A stretch of 64,000 nt of DNA from Marthasterias glacialis (Eukaryota; Echinodermata; Asteroidea; Forcipulatida; Asteriidae): contig OU452228.1 of NCBI GenBank assembly GCA_911728455.2, positions 15,576,104-15,640,103 of the forward strand, in the 5' to 3' direction. The notes under the pieces were generated by a model. That model did not search any database and was not told where the DNA came from. It saw only the letters and a list, made by a program, of their open reading frames with translations. Every line of letters begins with the position of its first letter. Positions within the stretch are counted from its first letter, which is position 1. Positions 47,651-64,000 of this stretch are shown here, piece by piece. Both the position numbers and the translations under genes were made by a program.

Positions 47651-48416
47651 ACCGATTGCGCGACCCGCGTCACCTGACCTATTGTGGGTATTAAATGTAA
47701 ACAAACACGACGTCCTCCATAGGAAAGTGCGGTATGGTACATGATGATTGTTGCATTTCTTTATTCGATCGAGGCTTTTCTTTCTCGAAATCTGTGAAAA
47801 ATATTCCAGAGTTTGTACCCGAGACCTTCGAGTGGCTGAATAAAGCCAGTAAGGACAGTTCCAGCAAGTCTTGGAAATTGTATGTATGTTAACATGCTCG
47901 ATGTGTACTGGTGCACGACGGAACGTTTAGGCCAGACGACCGCGATCACACACTTTTCAACGCAAGAATTTCAAAGTTTTTAAGCAGAATCATCCAAAGA
48001 AATTGCTTTCCAAAACTGTGTGATTCATTTGCCTATGTAAAATTTCGCAAGGCTAGGTATATAAATGCTCACTTTTCCAACGTTCTTTACCCTTTTGTTT
48101 TTACAGAGATTTAGGCCTACACAAGCAAAATAACAGGCGGTGGCTACAGTCGCCCGTCGCCGGTAGTGCATATCTCCAAATAGACCTCTTTTGTTGTGTA
48201 GTTTATGAAACAGTAATGTGATTAATATCAATGTCACAACATACATCTGTAATAAAATGGCTTAGAGAGCTGTGTTATTATTACCAAAAACCGACTTTTG
48301 GTGTGACTCAGTCGGTCACGGCATGAGTATTTGCACGTAGTTTGCCATCAGCTCAGATGACGTAATACCCAAAATAGGTCACGTGATGGCATTTAAACAT
48401 TGGTCGCTCAATCCGT
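47651..48416. mobile_element. TIR element family M3, long copy
   Basis: Ends ACCGATTGCGCGACCCGCGT and the complement of ACGGATTGAGCGACCAATG. The body has AGACCTTCGAGTGGCTGAAT, AAAGCCAGTAAGGACAGTTC and GGAACGTTTAGGCCAGACGA. Further copies at 53255-53768 (one end lost) and 59333-59968. No transposase seen. Confidence 0.8.
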
Positions 48417-48735
48417 CTTTTTAATTGACAAACTTTTGTGGGCGTTGCCTGCTAGTGTTCATTTGAACTTGTGTCACGTCTCCAGCTGTCTGGAAAGCGA
48501 TTTTCCACGTGTAGTTGAACGTTTATAACGTAAACGAGGTCTATCCGAGAGAATGAATGCCAAATTTTTTTACATGCGAATTATATATAAAGAATAGATA
48601 ATACAACTATAAGAACAATCTTTACGCCCACTGAACAAGATAAAAGAAACCTCTCCATCGATACTTATGAAGAAGGAGTGTAATACGACATAAACAGAAA
48701 TTAATTTTGCACACTGCAAAAACTGGGGTGTTAAA

Positions 48736-48860
48736 TTGATTCTCTTGGTATCTAACGATGTGAGAACACCGACATGGTGCTAATTTTACCAACGATAAAG
48801 CAATGGGGATATCTAACACCATGTCGGTGTTGTCACATTATAGATACCAAGGTAATCAAA
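48736..48860. repeat. inverted repeat
   Basis: CTTGGTATCTAACGATGTGA and ACACCGACATGGTG are repeated in inverted order about 50 bp on. A second, tighter palindrome follows at 48898-49035, made of two S-A SINE 3' ends facing each other. Confidence 0.7.
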
Positions 48861-48897
48861 TTAACATCCCAGTGCCGTACACCGGGGAGAAGAATAT

Positions 48898-49035
48898 TAT
48901 TTGTAATACACCGATGTGTGTTAAGCACTGTATACGCAGTACTTTCCCGAGTTCTGTGAAAAAATATTCACAGTTTTTTTCACAGGACTCGGAAAAGTAC
49001 TGAGTATACAGTGCTTAACACACATCGGTGGGTAA
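48898..49035. repeat. palindrome of two S-A SINE 3' ends
   Basis: GTGTGTTAAGCACTGTATAC, ACTTTCCCGAGTTCTGTGAA and their complements are arranged tail-to-tail around a 10-bp centre, giving arms of about 60 bp. Either an inverted duplication of one SINE tail or a small TIR element whose end the SINEs captured. Confidence 0.75.
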
Positions 49036-50699
49036 AAATTGCAAATAATACGACATAAACAATTGATATAATTTCAGTCTCACACACCCGCGTTCTCTTA
49101 TTTCCATCTTATTTCAAATATTAACGCAATATTATTCAATAATGACATACATTTAAATGTTTTCGTCCTTGTTGGCGTTCTGATAGAGAATCAATACATC
49201 GAAGAGTGTGTGGACTTACGTCTAAAAAAAACTTATCCATCCTTGGACGCCATATTTTATTTGTCGACATTCACATCAGGGAAAACTGTTTTTTTTCATC
49301 AAGCCAATATATGTAACCTTGTTTCTTAGCGAGCGCTTCTCATGTTAGCAACCCTCAACAAAAGCCTCGAGATTATTTACCTATGGATTATTTCTCCACA
49401 TGGTCATTGCACATCTGTTATCACTTCTTGCTAAAAGTGACGAACAATGGTATTAAAAAAGGCGGGAGAAAAAGAACACAAATAACAGAAAGTATTAAAA
49501 AAAAAAAAAAGACATCCCTCCAATTTAGAATCGCTCCCATCAATCACAAACCCACGCACAGAGAGATTTGTACAATACCTACATAGTGTACCGCAAACCT
49601 AAGAAACAATACTGTTAAGAGTTACTTGTTTGTGTCCATAATAGTAGTTTATGATTATTGGTCTATCCAATAAAACATGTCAACTGCTGCTATTGAATCC
49701 CTTATGCATATTCATTAGGTATGACAAACTAACACGTTTTTATTAAAGCTGAAGTTGAATTAACATAAATTAATCCACAAATCGGTGACCATAAAAGTTT
49801 ACTTGGTAAGAAGCACTGGAAAGCACTTTTTAGAAAGAGATCGAATTTTCTGCCCCAAAATTTTAGTCTGAGAAACGATTCATGCATTAATGGTTTTTCA
49901 CGTAATGAAAAACGTGTAATTTTCAGCTTTTTTGGATCCTTCTGCGTGGAAATAACCGCTCCAGAATCACGCCGATATCTCAAAAACGCCATCTTATTTT
50001 GAAACAAACATTTCACAGGTTAGTTTTATTGTATAATATGTCTACAATTTAATATAGTCGGGTTCCAAATGTATCCCTTGCCTTTAAGCTTGTAATCACA
50101 AAATAAAAGTATATAGCCCCGAGCTTTTCCCAAGATGAATGCAGTCTTGATTGTCGAAAAGTCGAAGTCGAAAAGTTTTAGTTTAACGACGTTTTGGTGT
50201 TACTTTTTTTCGCCAGTAAGTAAACACATCGTAGCATCATTCGCTGCAAAATCCACCTGCCGTTTCTTCATGGACGCATATGCAGCCAATTTTAGTACAA
50301 TATCCAGAAGAAAAATGGGGGGGGGGGAGAATGCCCGGTTAATTATTGATTTTAGAAGATACTCGTGATATAAAGCCGCTAGACACATTAGGTTTGAACG
50401 CTCTCGTCCTCGCCAGCCAATCAAATTGAGGATTTGAGACCCTGTATGGCAAACGATTTGCAACCCGAGTTAATTCCATCGTTTATTATGCCTTCTGAAA
50501 ATAATAACGTTGTTGAATTCATACAGGTCTGTGGCTAGCTCAAGAGCTCAAGGAAATACCGACAGCTTAAATAGTAACTTGTTGTCTAACAGAGTTGTAT
50601 AATATGCATCCAACGCTTCCTCCTATTTTATGAAATCATCCGATCACCGTTTTTTTCTCGTGGAGATTTCGTAAAAAGGGGAATAAAGCGGCAAAATTT

Positions 50700-50745
50700 A
50701 GGATGCGGCTATCGTTGCAATATGCCTTTTGGCGGGTGCGTGTGT
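50700..50745 (+). pseudogene. relic of signal-peptide exon in the left duplicate
   Basis: TCGTTGCAATATGCCTTTTG matches the signal-peptide exon at 58894-58945 (TCGTTGCAATTTGCCTTTTG), followed by GCGG|GTGCGT at the donor position. In the matching frame it would read AAIVAICLLA, but a stop lies four codons upstream and about 45 bp present in the right copy, including the ATG, are missing here. No matching second exon is found downstream before 53250. Confidence 0.6.
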
Positions 50746-51678
50746 ACAGTAACGGTTGACGTTATATTAAAAAAAACACATTTCCTTTATTAATTACAGC
50801 TCACCAACCCTCTGTTTCTTTAATAGATGCTCTGCCGCAACTTTCATTATGAATGTTAAAAACAATAATAATCGACCGCAGCATTGATATATTATTTAAT
50901 GTTCATTTATTCGTTGCAGTCCAACACTAGGTAATAGAAACGCATTGGCCTATGTTAAGTTGTGATCTATTTAGAGGTCACAGCCAATGCGTTTAGCCGT
51001 GCGTTAGTGTAGTTTTGTGCCAGTTTGCATGAAAATAAAAGGGCATAGGTTTGTGGAAAAGGTAAAATTTAAGTTGTCTTTTATTACTGCGGTGTATTTA
51101 TTTTTAAGAGATAACAGGAACACTTTATCATGCAGAAATCAGTCGATAACCAAATATGTTTTGTACCTACATTTGCAGTACTTTAAAGTGCTTAGAGTTC
51201 CAAGTCCTTCGACCGTTGGAATTAATGTACTCGGATATCTAAGTAATTGGAACTCAGAAGTCGTACTCGTGCTCAATGTCCCAAGTATTCGAACCCGAGT
51301 ACTATAGTAGGCCAACCTTGTACTCGACATTCATAAATACCTGGGATAGTTTATCCATTCTGATTGGTCGAGAGGAGATCACGTGGCCATGTTTAATCGC
51401 GCGGTGTAGACATAGTACAAAGTGTTTAAAACATGGACTGAGGAAATTGAGTCAAAGAGGGCTATCAGACCTTTGCGCAGAGCGTGCAAATTGCACGGCC
51501 CAATTTAAATTGGTCGCCCCATAGATGCACGCAAATTTGACTCACGCAATTTTGAAACCTGCTGGCGCATTTTCGAAACGTGGATATACACGTATCGAAC
51601 GTCCATTTAAGCCTTTGCAATGAGATCACACACGGCTTCTGTCTGCCCATTGGTCTACCATTTTGGGAGGCACCAGTA

Positions 51679-51838
51679 TCATTATACAATTGTTGTCTGC
51701 TGTGATGTGGTCCATGCTGTTTTGGCACCCGAGGGGGCAGATGGTTCCCGAGGCGAAGCCGAGGGTACCATCGGCCCCCGAGGGTGTCCAAAACAGCATG
51801 GACCACACATCACAGCAGACGACAATTGTTATGTTATA
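51679..51838. mobile_element. near-perfect palindromic element, 160 bp
   Basis: ACAATTGTTGTCTGCTGTGA, GTCCATGCTGTTTTGG and CACCCGAGGGGG are mirrored on the far side; the centre is GAGGCGAAGCCGAGGG. MITE-like. Confidence 0.75.
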
Positions 51839-52328
51839 CCATGGTATTAGATTGCAAGATTGTTAAAAAGGCTCTTACCGACATAGTTTGCAGACGACAA
51901 TATTCAAATCAACAAAAGTGCGTTGGTTACAAATTTTTTATCAACAAAAATGTATCAACTGGTCCCTATATCGCGACCATCATATCGAAAGTACAGTAGC
52001 GTGCATAGTACCAGTGGTTGCATGGTAACCTCTTTCTCAGGTACGGTAGTACCGCTAATGTGGTTGTACAGATCAATGGGGACGATGAAATAATGTTCTG
52101 AGAACGATCTAGGTAATGGACGCGGGCGTCATGACCTACCTCTTTCTCGGGTGTATTGCTAACTTCAATATACATATCAATGGGGACGATGAAATGAATT
52201 TTATGAGGACGATCTAGGTAATGGACCCCGACAACATCACTTTTTTGAGAAGACATGAAATTTTGTATTATGTCACGCGATTGGTTCTTGACCAATAAAA
52301 ATTTACAATCTAATACCATGGTATAACA
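51833..52328. mobile_element. TIR element, about 495 bp
   Basis: TTATACCATGGTATTAGATT at the left, AATCTAATACCATGGTATAA at the right. Inside, a unit of about 120 bp is repeated twice (52029-52130, 52137-52240; shared CAATGGGGACGATGAAAT and GATCTAGGTAATGGAC). The left end abuts the 51679 palindrome. Confidence 0.65.
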
Positions 52329-53254
52329 AGTAAATTTGTGCGCGTCTAACTGCGCGCGTCGCCTCACAATGCACACTGCACAGTAACACACAGGGAATCT
52401 GGCTCCCAAAATGGTATACAACCCAAGATATGGTGTAATGACGTAAGGTGGATTTGGTCAGGAAGAATAATGTTCGAAGGTAAAAAAAGCGTGTTTAAAT
52501 TTCCAGGGTCCTGCTGGCCTTCAAATTGTTGAACCGACCGTAAAGAGAAACATAAAAATGTTCTATGTAGGCCAGTCAATAGACAATTTTGTCTTTTTGC
52601 TCTACTTGTGAAACGTGAACTGTATTTTAATATTATTATTATTCCTCGGGCTTCGTCACTGATGAGGCGCAATGATCAGCAGGTAGAGGGCCTTGTCCAC
52701 CCTGAGCCATCAAACTCTGACTGCTATTATATTGACCTGGGCCGTATCATTCCGACGGCCCCTGTGTCGGCACAGAACACCCGTCTGACAATCGGACGAG
52801 TGGGCCGTTGGACTACAACTATTTAATTTGTTCTTCGACGGTCCATAATATACGTCCGACTCTTCATTTTTGTCCGACGTCAAAACTGGCAGCAGAGTAA
52901 CCAACCGTCGGACCATGGAGGAAGGAAAATAGACAGACTAATGGGTCGTTGTGCTGATTTGAACCCATCCAAAGACAACACTCTACAATGTTTTGACCAA
53001 TGAACTGTCGGACTTACGAGCCGGCGGATAATTATCCACAAGACCCAAGGGTTTCGATGAAATGGTAACATTACGGTAAATTAATTTTCTAAGCTAGAAT
53101 TTTGTAAAAAGCTCTCTGACTCTGAGCATGCGCTTATGGATGTGCCTCCTTCTTTGAATCAAAACGAAAGAAAAAAAATTGCACGGTGCAGTTTCCTTTA
53201 AAAAATGTAAGATTTTAGAGGTATATGTTTGAGTATGCGTCGGAGTCGGATGAC

Positions 53255-53768
53255 TATGTAGCCACCCGCCTGTTATTTTGTTTGTAATGTAGGCCTAAAA
53301 CACTGTAAAAAGGGTAAAGAATGTTGGAAAAGTGAGCATGTATACCTAGCCTTGCGGAATTTTAAATAGACACAGGAAACTTCACAGTTTTGGTAGGCCT
53401 TTTCTTTGGATGATTTCAGCCTCAAAACTGAAATTTTTGTGTCGAAAAGTGCATGATCGTGGTTGTCTGGCCAAAACGTTCCGTCGTGCAACCAGTATAC
53501 CACATCGTAAACATATACGTTCCTTGTAGAATTTGCAAGACTTGCTGGAACTGTCCTTACTGGCTTTATTCAGCCACTCGAAGGTCTCTGGTACAAACTC
53601 TGGAATATCTTTCACAGATTTTGAGAAAGAGAAGCCTCCATCGAATAAACAAAATGCATTAATCATCATGTACCGTACCGCACTTTCCTATAGAAGACGT
53701 CGTGTTTGTTTACATTTAATATCAACTATATTACAGGCCACGTGACGCCGTGGGTCGCGAAATCGGTC
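53255..53768. mobile_element. TIR element M3, copy with one end lost
   Basis: Runs opposite to the 47651 copy: CGCCTGTTATTTTGTTTGTA at the left, ACTGTCCTTACTGGCTTTAT in the body, GGGTCGCGAAATCGGTCT at the right end. The left TIR is absent. Confidence 0.75.
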
Positions 53769-56104
53769 TACTAAGACACGTCCTATCACTGGAGTCTGAC
53801 ATAGCTTTGTCTGTGTGAGAAACTTTGTCAGAAGGTTCAGTGAGAAGAAGACAAAGACTGAAAAAAACTTCGAGCAATTTGTGTTTGTGACATTAGGCCT
53901 ACAAGCATATGCGTGATTAACAGTGATTATGACGTCTAAGTTGTAGAAGATGAGGTATAGCCTAAAAGAGTGCGCTGTTTCTCTTTGATATCATAACGTG
54001 ATAAAAATTTTAAAAGAAGTTATTTTTTTTACCCATAGTTAGTTGCGTGACAAGAGGGGTAAGGAGGCCTGAGCCCCCTCCCCGTGCCCCCCCCCCCCCA
54101 CTTTCCCCCATCTCCCACCCCGATGAAAATGTCTGGTTATATGCAACCCTATCAATAACTGCTTCGAACAGTCAGGTTGCTATGTTCCCAACAACATTTT
54201 GATAATTTTTTTTTGTCGGCTGCTTGTATTTATTCTGTGAATGTTTATAATGCATTATAAGCAAAGACTTGATATAATTACCTCCACTCTTAATGTAGAA
54301 ACCGACTTCTATCAAGTTACGTTAAAACCCCAGCTCAACATTTGGTAAACTGACTGTAAATGCTCCCATTCTTTGCACAAATCAAGATATGTAATAAAAC
54401 CAACCTGTGAAAATGTTAGCTCATTTCATTGTTTCATTTGCGAGAAAACGGTAAAAATGCATTCGGCATTTTCGTATGCATTCTATAGGCAGAGTTTTGG
54501 TCTCTCATGAGACGAAAATTAATTTTGAATATTATTTCATATGTTATTCAAAAATTATAACACTTCAGGCAGAAATATTTTAAGGAAAGTTTTATACCAT
54601 CATTATCTTTACACCATGTAAGGTATATGTAAATCTGTGAACATTTATAATTTTCTTCTTACCAATGTTGAGCTGAGGTTTTAAGGGAAACTTTTGTAAG
54701 GTGAAATTCAATATAAATATAGGCCTACACCGCGATAATAACTGCCAACATATTTATCCGAAATATAAAATATATATACAAAATAACAAATAGATTAAAA
54801 TCACATAAAACAATCTATCTCTAGACGAGACAAGAGTGTACGACAACGCTGCAAATGTCGATGAAACACGTTATATAGTTTCAGTCCCACCTACCCGCCT
54901 TTTCCACATTACATGAAATATTTTTAAGATGAAAATCATATTTATAAATCAAACACGCCTTTAAATGCATTTGCTCCTATGAGTGTCTGGTTTCTTGATA
55001 GAGAACCTATACATTGTAGGGAGGTGTACAGCCATCAAAACAGTCTTCATCTTTCGGCGCCATTATTTTGATGACATTGCAAGTGAGGTATAACCATTTT
55101 TTTTCTTTTTCTTTTTTCTTTCATCCAGCCAATATGTAACCTGTTTCTGGGCGAGGGATTCCGATGCTGAAAGCACTTAACAAAAGCAATGGTATTATTA
55201 AATTATGGATTATTTCTCCACCGTCGTCCACCATTTCTTATTAAAATCGACGAACAATGGTAGTTCTCAAGCGTGGGGGCGGGGCATTAATAAAAAGAAG
55301 AAGAGGGGAAAAAATATATTTTATAATATACTACAATATGAATCAAATTGCCTACATTAGAGCAGCACATGTTCATGCACAACATCATGCACCCACACAC
55401 AGCGAGATGTTTTAATCGCTACATTTTGTGCCACTGTAATATAAACCGAAACAAAAAATCTTCAGTGTTAGTCCACGAAAAGATCATGCAAAATCTTGAA
55501 AATTTGACTTGGTGGGGGGGGGGGGTCAGCCAATTAAGTTCAAATCATGCCTATTTGATCCCCACCTGGAACGGTACCACCTGGAGTAGCTCGATCTGTA
55601 AACCCACAGGGACCAAGTATACGGGGCACTGACAATTTTCTGCAAAAAGGGGTACGTTTGGAGAGTTATTTTAAGGCAATTTTGGCGTATAATTACAGCC
55701 GTGTAAGTGCCCCTAAACTTCATCTTTTGTTGTCAAATTATATATCAAAAGAAAAGGCTTGTTCTCTTCTACATGAAGAAATATTTGATGGGCAAACATT
55801 GACTGCTGATATTTTAGGCATTAGAAAATCATGTTTCAGCTCTACTGAGAAAGAGTCATCTACGCCGTAAGCCACAGCTTAATTAGTGCAGGGCTGACGG
55901 TCACTAAAGTTAAAAAAATATGGATCAGATATCCAACTACAATAACAAGTTGTCAGCTCTTCTTGCTTCTGTTTGCTTGTGATCAACAAAGATGACAAAT
56001 TCTTCAATTTGAGATCAACCTGCATTAGACTCATGGTTATTAGATTATTTTGTTCATTTTTTGTCTGCACTGTTACCTTTTCCCTATTATCTTGTACTTA
56101 CGTA

Positions 56105-56206
56105 AATATAAGTTATCATTTTCTTATGCACACATGCGCTTAGAGCACCTATCTTTTGGTGGATTTAGCGCATAAGAAGTCTCATATATTATTATTATTA
56201 TTATGG
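56105..56206 (+). mobile_element. SINE/LINE-type tail with (ATT)n
   Basis: GCGCTTAGAGCACCTATCTT, GGATTTAGCGCATAAGAAGT and a short ATT repeat look like the 3' end of a retroposon. The 5' part is not recognised. Confidence 0.4.
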
Positions 56207-56213
56207 TGCCTCC

Positions 56214-57334
56214 CCTCCCTATTTTCAAAGCTTTTCGACCGATTTTGATGAAACTTAACACAAATGTTCATTTCACCAATGTTCTACATGATGACATCAA
56301 CAAAATTCCAAAACTCGTCACTAGAAGGTGTTTCTGACTGTTCTTTGCACATTTTTGGTCAAAAGTCTTGTTTTCCCCATAGTTTCTGTATTTTTCATCC
56401 AAATGTTTTGAAACTTGGAAAACTTGTTCTTTTAACATGATTCATAAAATTACATATTAAGTTAATAATTTAATGACTGAATTTAATGACTGAAGTCACC
56501 GTTGGGGCGCTATAATCCATTAATTTATCCAATTTTGGGGAAAATTTGTGGGTTTTTTTTTTTTCACTCAAAATCAAAATGGCCCTCGCACAGGGCCCCG
56601 GAAGCAATGATACGGCTTGGTTGACAACTTTAAATTGTGTTTTGACCTGATAATTGAGAAATTAGCTAGTTGAAAATGTTCTATTGTTAAAAAAGAACTT
56701 GATATTACTTGACACCCTAATGACAGGCTCAAAACAATCAATCCAAAATGGCCGCCAAATATGACATCCATTTTGAACTCCAAAAGCATTTTAGACTATC
56801 ACGTGTTTCTCATTTGTTCTGAGACTATCACTTTTCAGGGAAAAAATCAAAAATAAGTGGAAATTGTGTTTCAAATTGTGTTTCAACAAAACTCACAAAA
56901 AAGACATCCAAATCGTTGTGACCCAAGGTCAAACAAAATAATGGTTGCCATGGAAACAGCTTACCCCCAGTTTTTGCCAACATAATGCTAGATATATTTT
57001 GGGAGAAGTCAGAAAATTTCGCGGTGATCAAACTGTGCTTTTAAAAGTTACGGGCAAAGATTTGGAGGGGAACACATTGTACAAAGTGGCAGTCGGATTC
57101 TGCATCTTTTATAATTATTGTCTGAAAAGTAATACTTGTTCCGGGTCACAAAAAATACAGAAATTATGGGGAAAACACGATTTTTGACCAGAAGTCGGCA
57201 AAAAAAACAACCAAAACGCCCTCTAATAACAATTTTTGAAACACAATGTTGACGTCATCACGTAGAACTTGGTGAAATGAATATTTGTGGCAATTTTCAT
57301 CAAAATCAGTGGGATACTTTGGAAAATACGGAGG
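56214..57334. mobile_element. element of about 1.1 kb with long inverted ends
   Basis: CCTCCCTATTTTCAAAGC at the left pairs with GGAAAATACGGAGG at the right; pairing continues through TTTTGATGAAA, CATTTCACCAATGTTCTACA and ATGATGACATCAAC, and again through CCCATAGTTTCTGTATTTT, over about 170 bp. The middle carries AAAATGGCCGCCAAATATGA. No ORF of note. Confidence 0.65.
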
Positions 57335-58559
57335 ACTGATAGGCGGCTAAATACCCAATATAAGGCTAAAACAGGCTCCCGCAATTCATGCTGCCTGAAT
57401 TCCACTTACAACTTTTTTTTTTATCAATGATTCCAAAAGACAATGATAAGGACTTTCTTTCATCATAGTTTCATTGTTCAAAGACCTACACTAAGGACTC
57501 TACGGCTACTCAAAGATAGCTATTACTATGATGCAAATATGGGGGTACCCTAAAGTAAAGACTTGCCTCTGCCGCTTAAATAATTATTTTGTTCTCAATT
57601 TGGACGTCCAGGTTTAGGAGAGGATACAACCTCAAAACCCTGAAAATTCCAATGCTCTACTGCTTTCCATTGTTGAACAGCAAGCGTTTAAACGTTTGTA
57701 GCCCAAAATCATCAAAATCACGCATTTTGTACCACAAAAAGTACATATTGTGCTATTTTTTTTCTGATGAGGAGGTCGGATTGGCCTAAAATGTTGTACA
57801 ACCTCAAGGCTACCTGTGGCCCCCTACCCACCAAATTTTAGCCAAATCCGTCGACCCCACCTGATCACAATCTGCATGGTCGTCTCGCGGACACGCTCTC
57901 AAAAACTTTTGTTTCTATAGAATGCAGCAGTTTCTCATCATAGACAATTTAACCTGTGACCTCACATGTTTACAAAAGCGACACAGAGTCTGGACTTCCT
58001 GTAGGGCACGATTCGTGCACAGCCCAATTGGAAGAAAACATCCAATTTGATATTTTATGTCTGATTTGTGTCAACTTTTGATATGAAGAAAGGGGGCATC
58101 ACATCTCAAATCTTGTTCAGCTGTTACTTTTTATAACTCTTTATGTTTATGTGAAAATTACGACACAACATGTAAAATTTCCCTTATACAGTATCTTGCC
58201 TGCGCAGAAAGGCCCTGGAATGTACAAGGTCACTCTTTTGGTAAACAAAGGTTACGTGGTGACAACAGTTGAACCATTGCATTCCTTATGAATGCATCCA
58301 TTATGGTATTATTTACTTAAAACAAGCTGCAGACATAATCATCACCGTTTTCACGAAGTGACGAATAGGCCTATGTCAAAAATCACAACATTTGCCTTCA
58401 GTATATGCCCCCGTTAGCGTCGTTTGCTATCGACTCACTTGCTGTTCCTTTATGGATGCACTCGTACAGCGAATTCTACTGATATTGATTTCAGTAAATT
58501 ATATTAAATTCACGTGGCGTTTGAAACCCGCATGCAGAAATTGTGTTAATTATTTTAGC

Positions 58560-58893
58560 ACGTCGTGCTACGTCACTGTGGTCGGCCAATCAAATTGAGG
58601 CTCAGGAACACCGGTATTACAGCTGCGTTAATTCCATTGCTTACATTTATTTTTAAGAAATATTATTTGCTGTTGAACTCATTTGGTGGTCGGTACTTTG
58701 GGTTCTGCGTCTCGTTGTCAAGAGCTTGCGGAAGCGCATAACATAACTTAGTTACTCCTTGGTATCTAATAGCGCTCTAAGCAGCCGACGTTTCCTCCTA
58801 TTTTACGCAATCGTCCGACCGCCATTTTTGTCTTTCGAGGAGATTATTTCTCGGGATATGTCAACAACCACTGTCTATCAGTTTGTGTGAAAC
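58560..58893 (+). promoter_or_regulatory. 5' flank of the fibrinogen-domain gene, conserved between duplicates
   Basis: The stretch CCAATCAAATTGAGG (an ATTGG/CCAAT-type box on both strands), GTTAATTCCATTG, TTTCCTCCTATTTTACGC and ATCGTCCGACCGCCATTTTT is among the best matched parts of the two duplicates, as expected for a promoter and 5' UTR. The start site is not determined. Confidence 0.45.
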
Positions 58894-63570
<4,677 letters not shown>

Positions 63571-63833
63571 GTAAGGTAAATACTTTTCCGGAGCCAACTG
63601 GCTTCTTCCACACCTTGGTTTATGCCCCGACTCCAGGTTAACGTTTAATGTGGCATGCAGCACCATGCAAAATTCATACTGCTTCAAAACTGACGGCTGA
63701 GCCCAAGACTAAAAAGTTTCAAAAAGTGTACCATCCCGTCAGAGAGCTCTGTTGGAATTCCCAACAATAAAATTATTAAAACCAATCAAAACAAGCAGTG
63801 GTATTGAAAAACTAATTTTCAATGGGAGATTTT

Positions 63834-63958
63834 TGGGGACGCTTGGTGGCAGCAGACTGACCAGGTAAATCTATCGTTCTTGGATATTTGCGCATGCTCA
63901 GAGCTACGCAAATGATGAGAATTTACCTGGTAGTAGTCTGCTGCCACCTAGCGTTCCA
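63834..63958. mobile_element. palindromic TIR element, about 125 bp
   Basis: GGGACGCTTGGTGGCAGCAG and CTGACCAGGTAAAT pair with ATTTACCTGGTAGTAGTCTG and CTGCCACCTAGCGTTCC. In the intron after exon 4. Confidence 0.75.
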
Positions 63959-64000
63959 AAGTCGCCCATTATTATTTGCAGTCCATGGAGAATCAGAAGC

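Larger units (their letters stand above)
46840..50900. repeat. left copy of a diverged segmental duplication
   Basis: Collinear with 53810-59110. Matching anchors include CAGAAGGTTTAGTGAGAAGA (46859), ATTATTTCTCCACATGGTCA (49388), GACGAACAATGGTA (49439), CCAATCAAATTGAGG (50417), CTTCCTCCTATTTTATGAAA (50617) and TCGTTGCAATATGCCTTTTG (50714). Insertions such as the (TTGG)n array and the M3 element interrupt it. Confidence 0.75.

Overview
The window is eukaryotic: genes are split by long introns with GT/AG junctions, and the rest is AT-rich sequence packed with short terminal-inverted-repeat (TIR) elements, tRNA-derived SINEs and minisatellites. The encoded proteins (eL21, a USP12/46 deubiquitinase, signal peptidase subunit SPCS3, a fibrinogen-domain protein) are animal. 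The repeat style, including the very common word ACATGTAC, points to a marine deuterostome. I suggest an echinoderm, perhaps a sea star, but this is inference.

Layout. (1) RPL21 (minus, about 379-3032; last exon off the left edge) stands head to head with (2) a USP12/46 gene (plus, 3274-31530, 11 exons, 364 codons, apparently complete). Their 5' ends lie about 240 bp apart, so they may share a promoter. USP12/46 introns hold most of the mobile elements of the left half, including a pogo-like element inserted into another copy of itself at 23153-24818. (3) 31531-41732 has no gene I can support; it holds TIR elements, a fold-back element at about 34106-35150 and a 68/78-bp minisatellite at 39524-39970. 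(4) SPCS3 (minus, 41733-45912, 4 exons, 177 codons, complete) has a long perfect-stem hairpin 24 nt after its stop codon. (5) 46840-50900 and 53810-59110 are diverged copies of one segment that includes the 5' region and signal-peptide exon of a secreted-protein gene. The left copy has lost its start codon. (6) The right copy leads into a live-looking gene (plus, 58894-63570 and on past the window) encoding a signal peptide, a 76-residue cysteine-bearing region and a fibrinogen-related domain. Its third intron carries 11 tandem 58-60-bp units, each with the core GGTCAnnnTGACC.

The genes are ordinary neighbours, not a pathway: a ribosomal protein, a deubiquitinase catalytic subunit, an ER signal peptidase subunit and a probable secreted lectin-like protein. 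All exon calls come from hand translation and junction phase; every internal junction given for these four genes keeps the reading frame. No virus-like element, CRISPR array or functional tRNA/rRNA gene was recognised.
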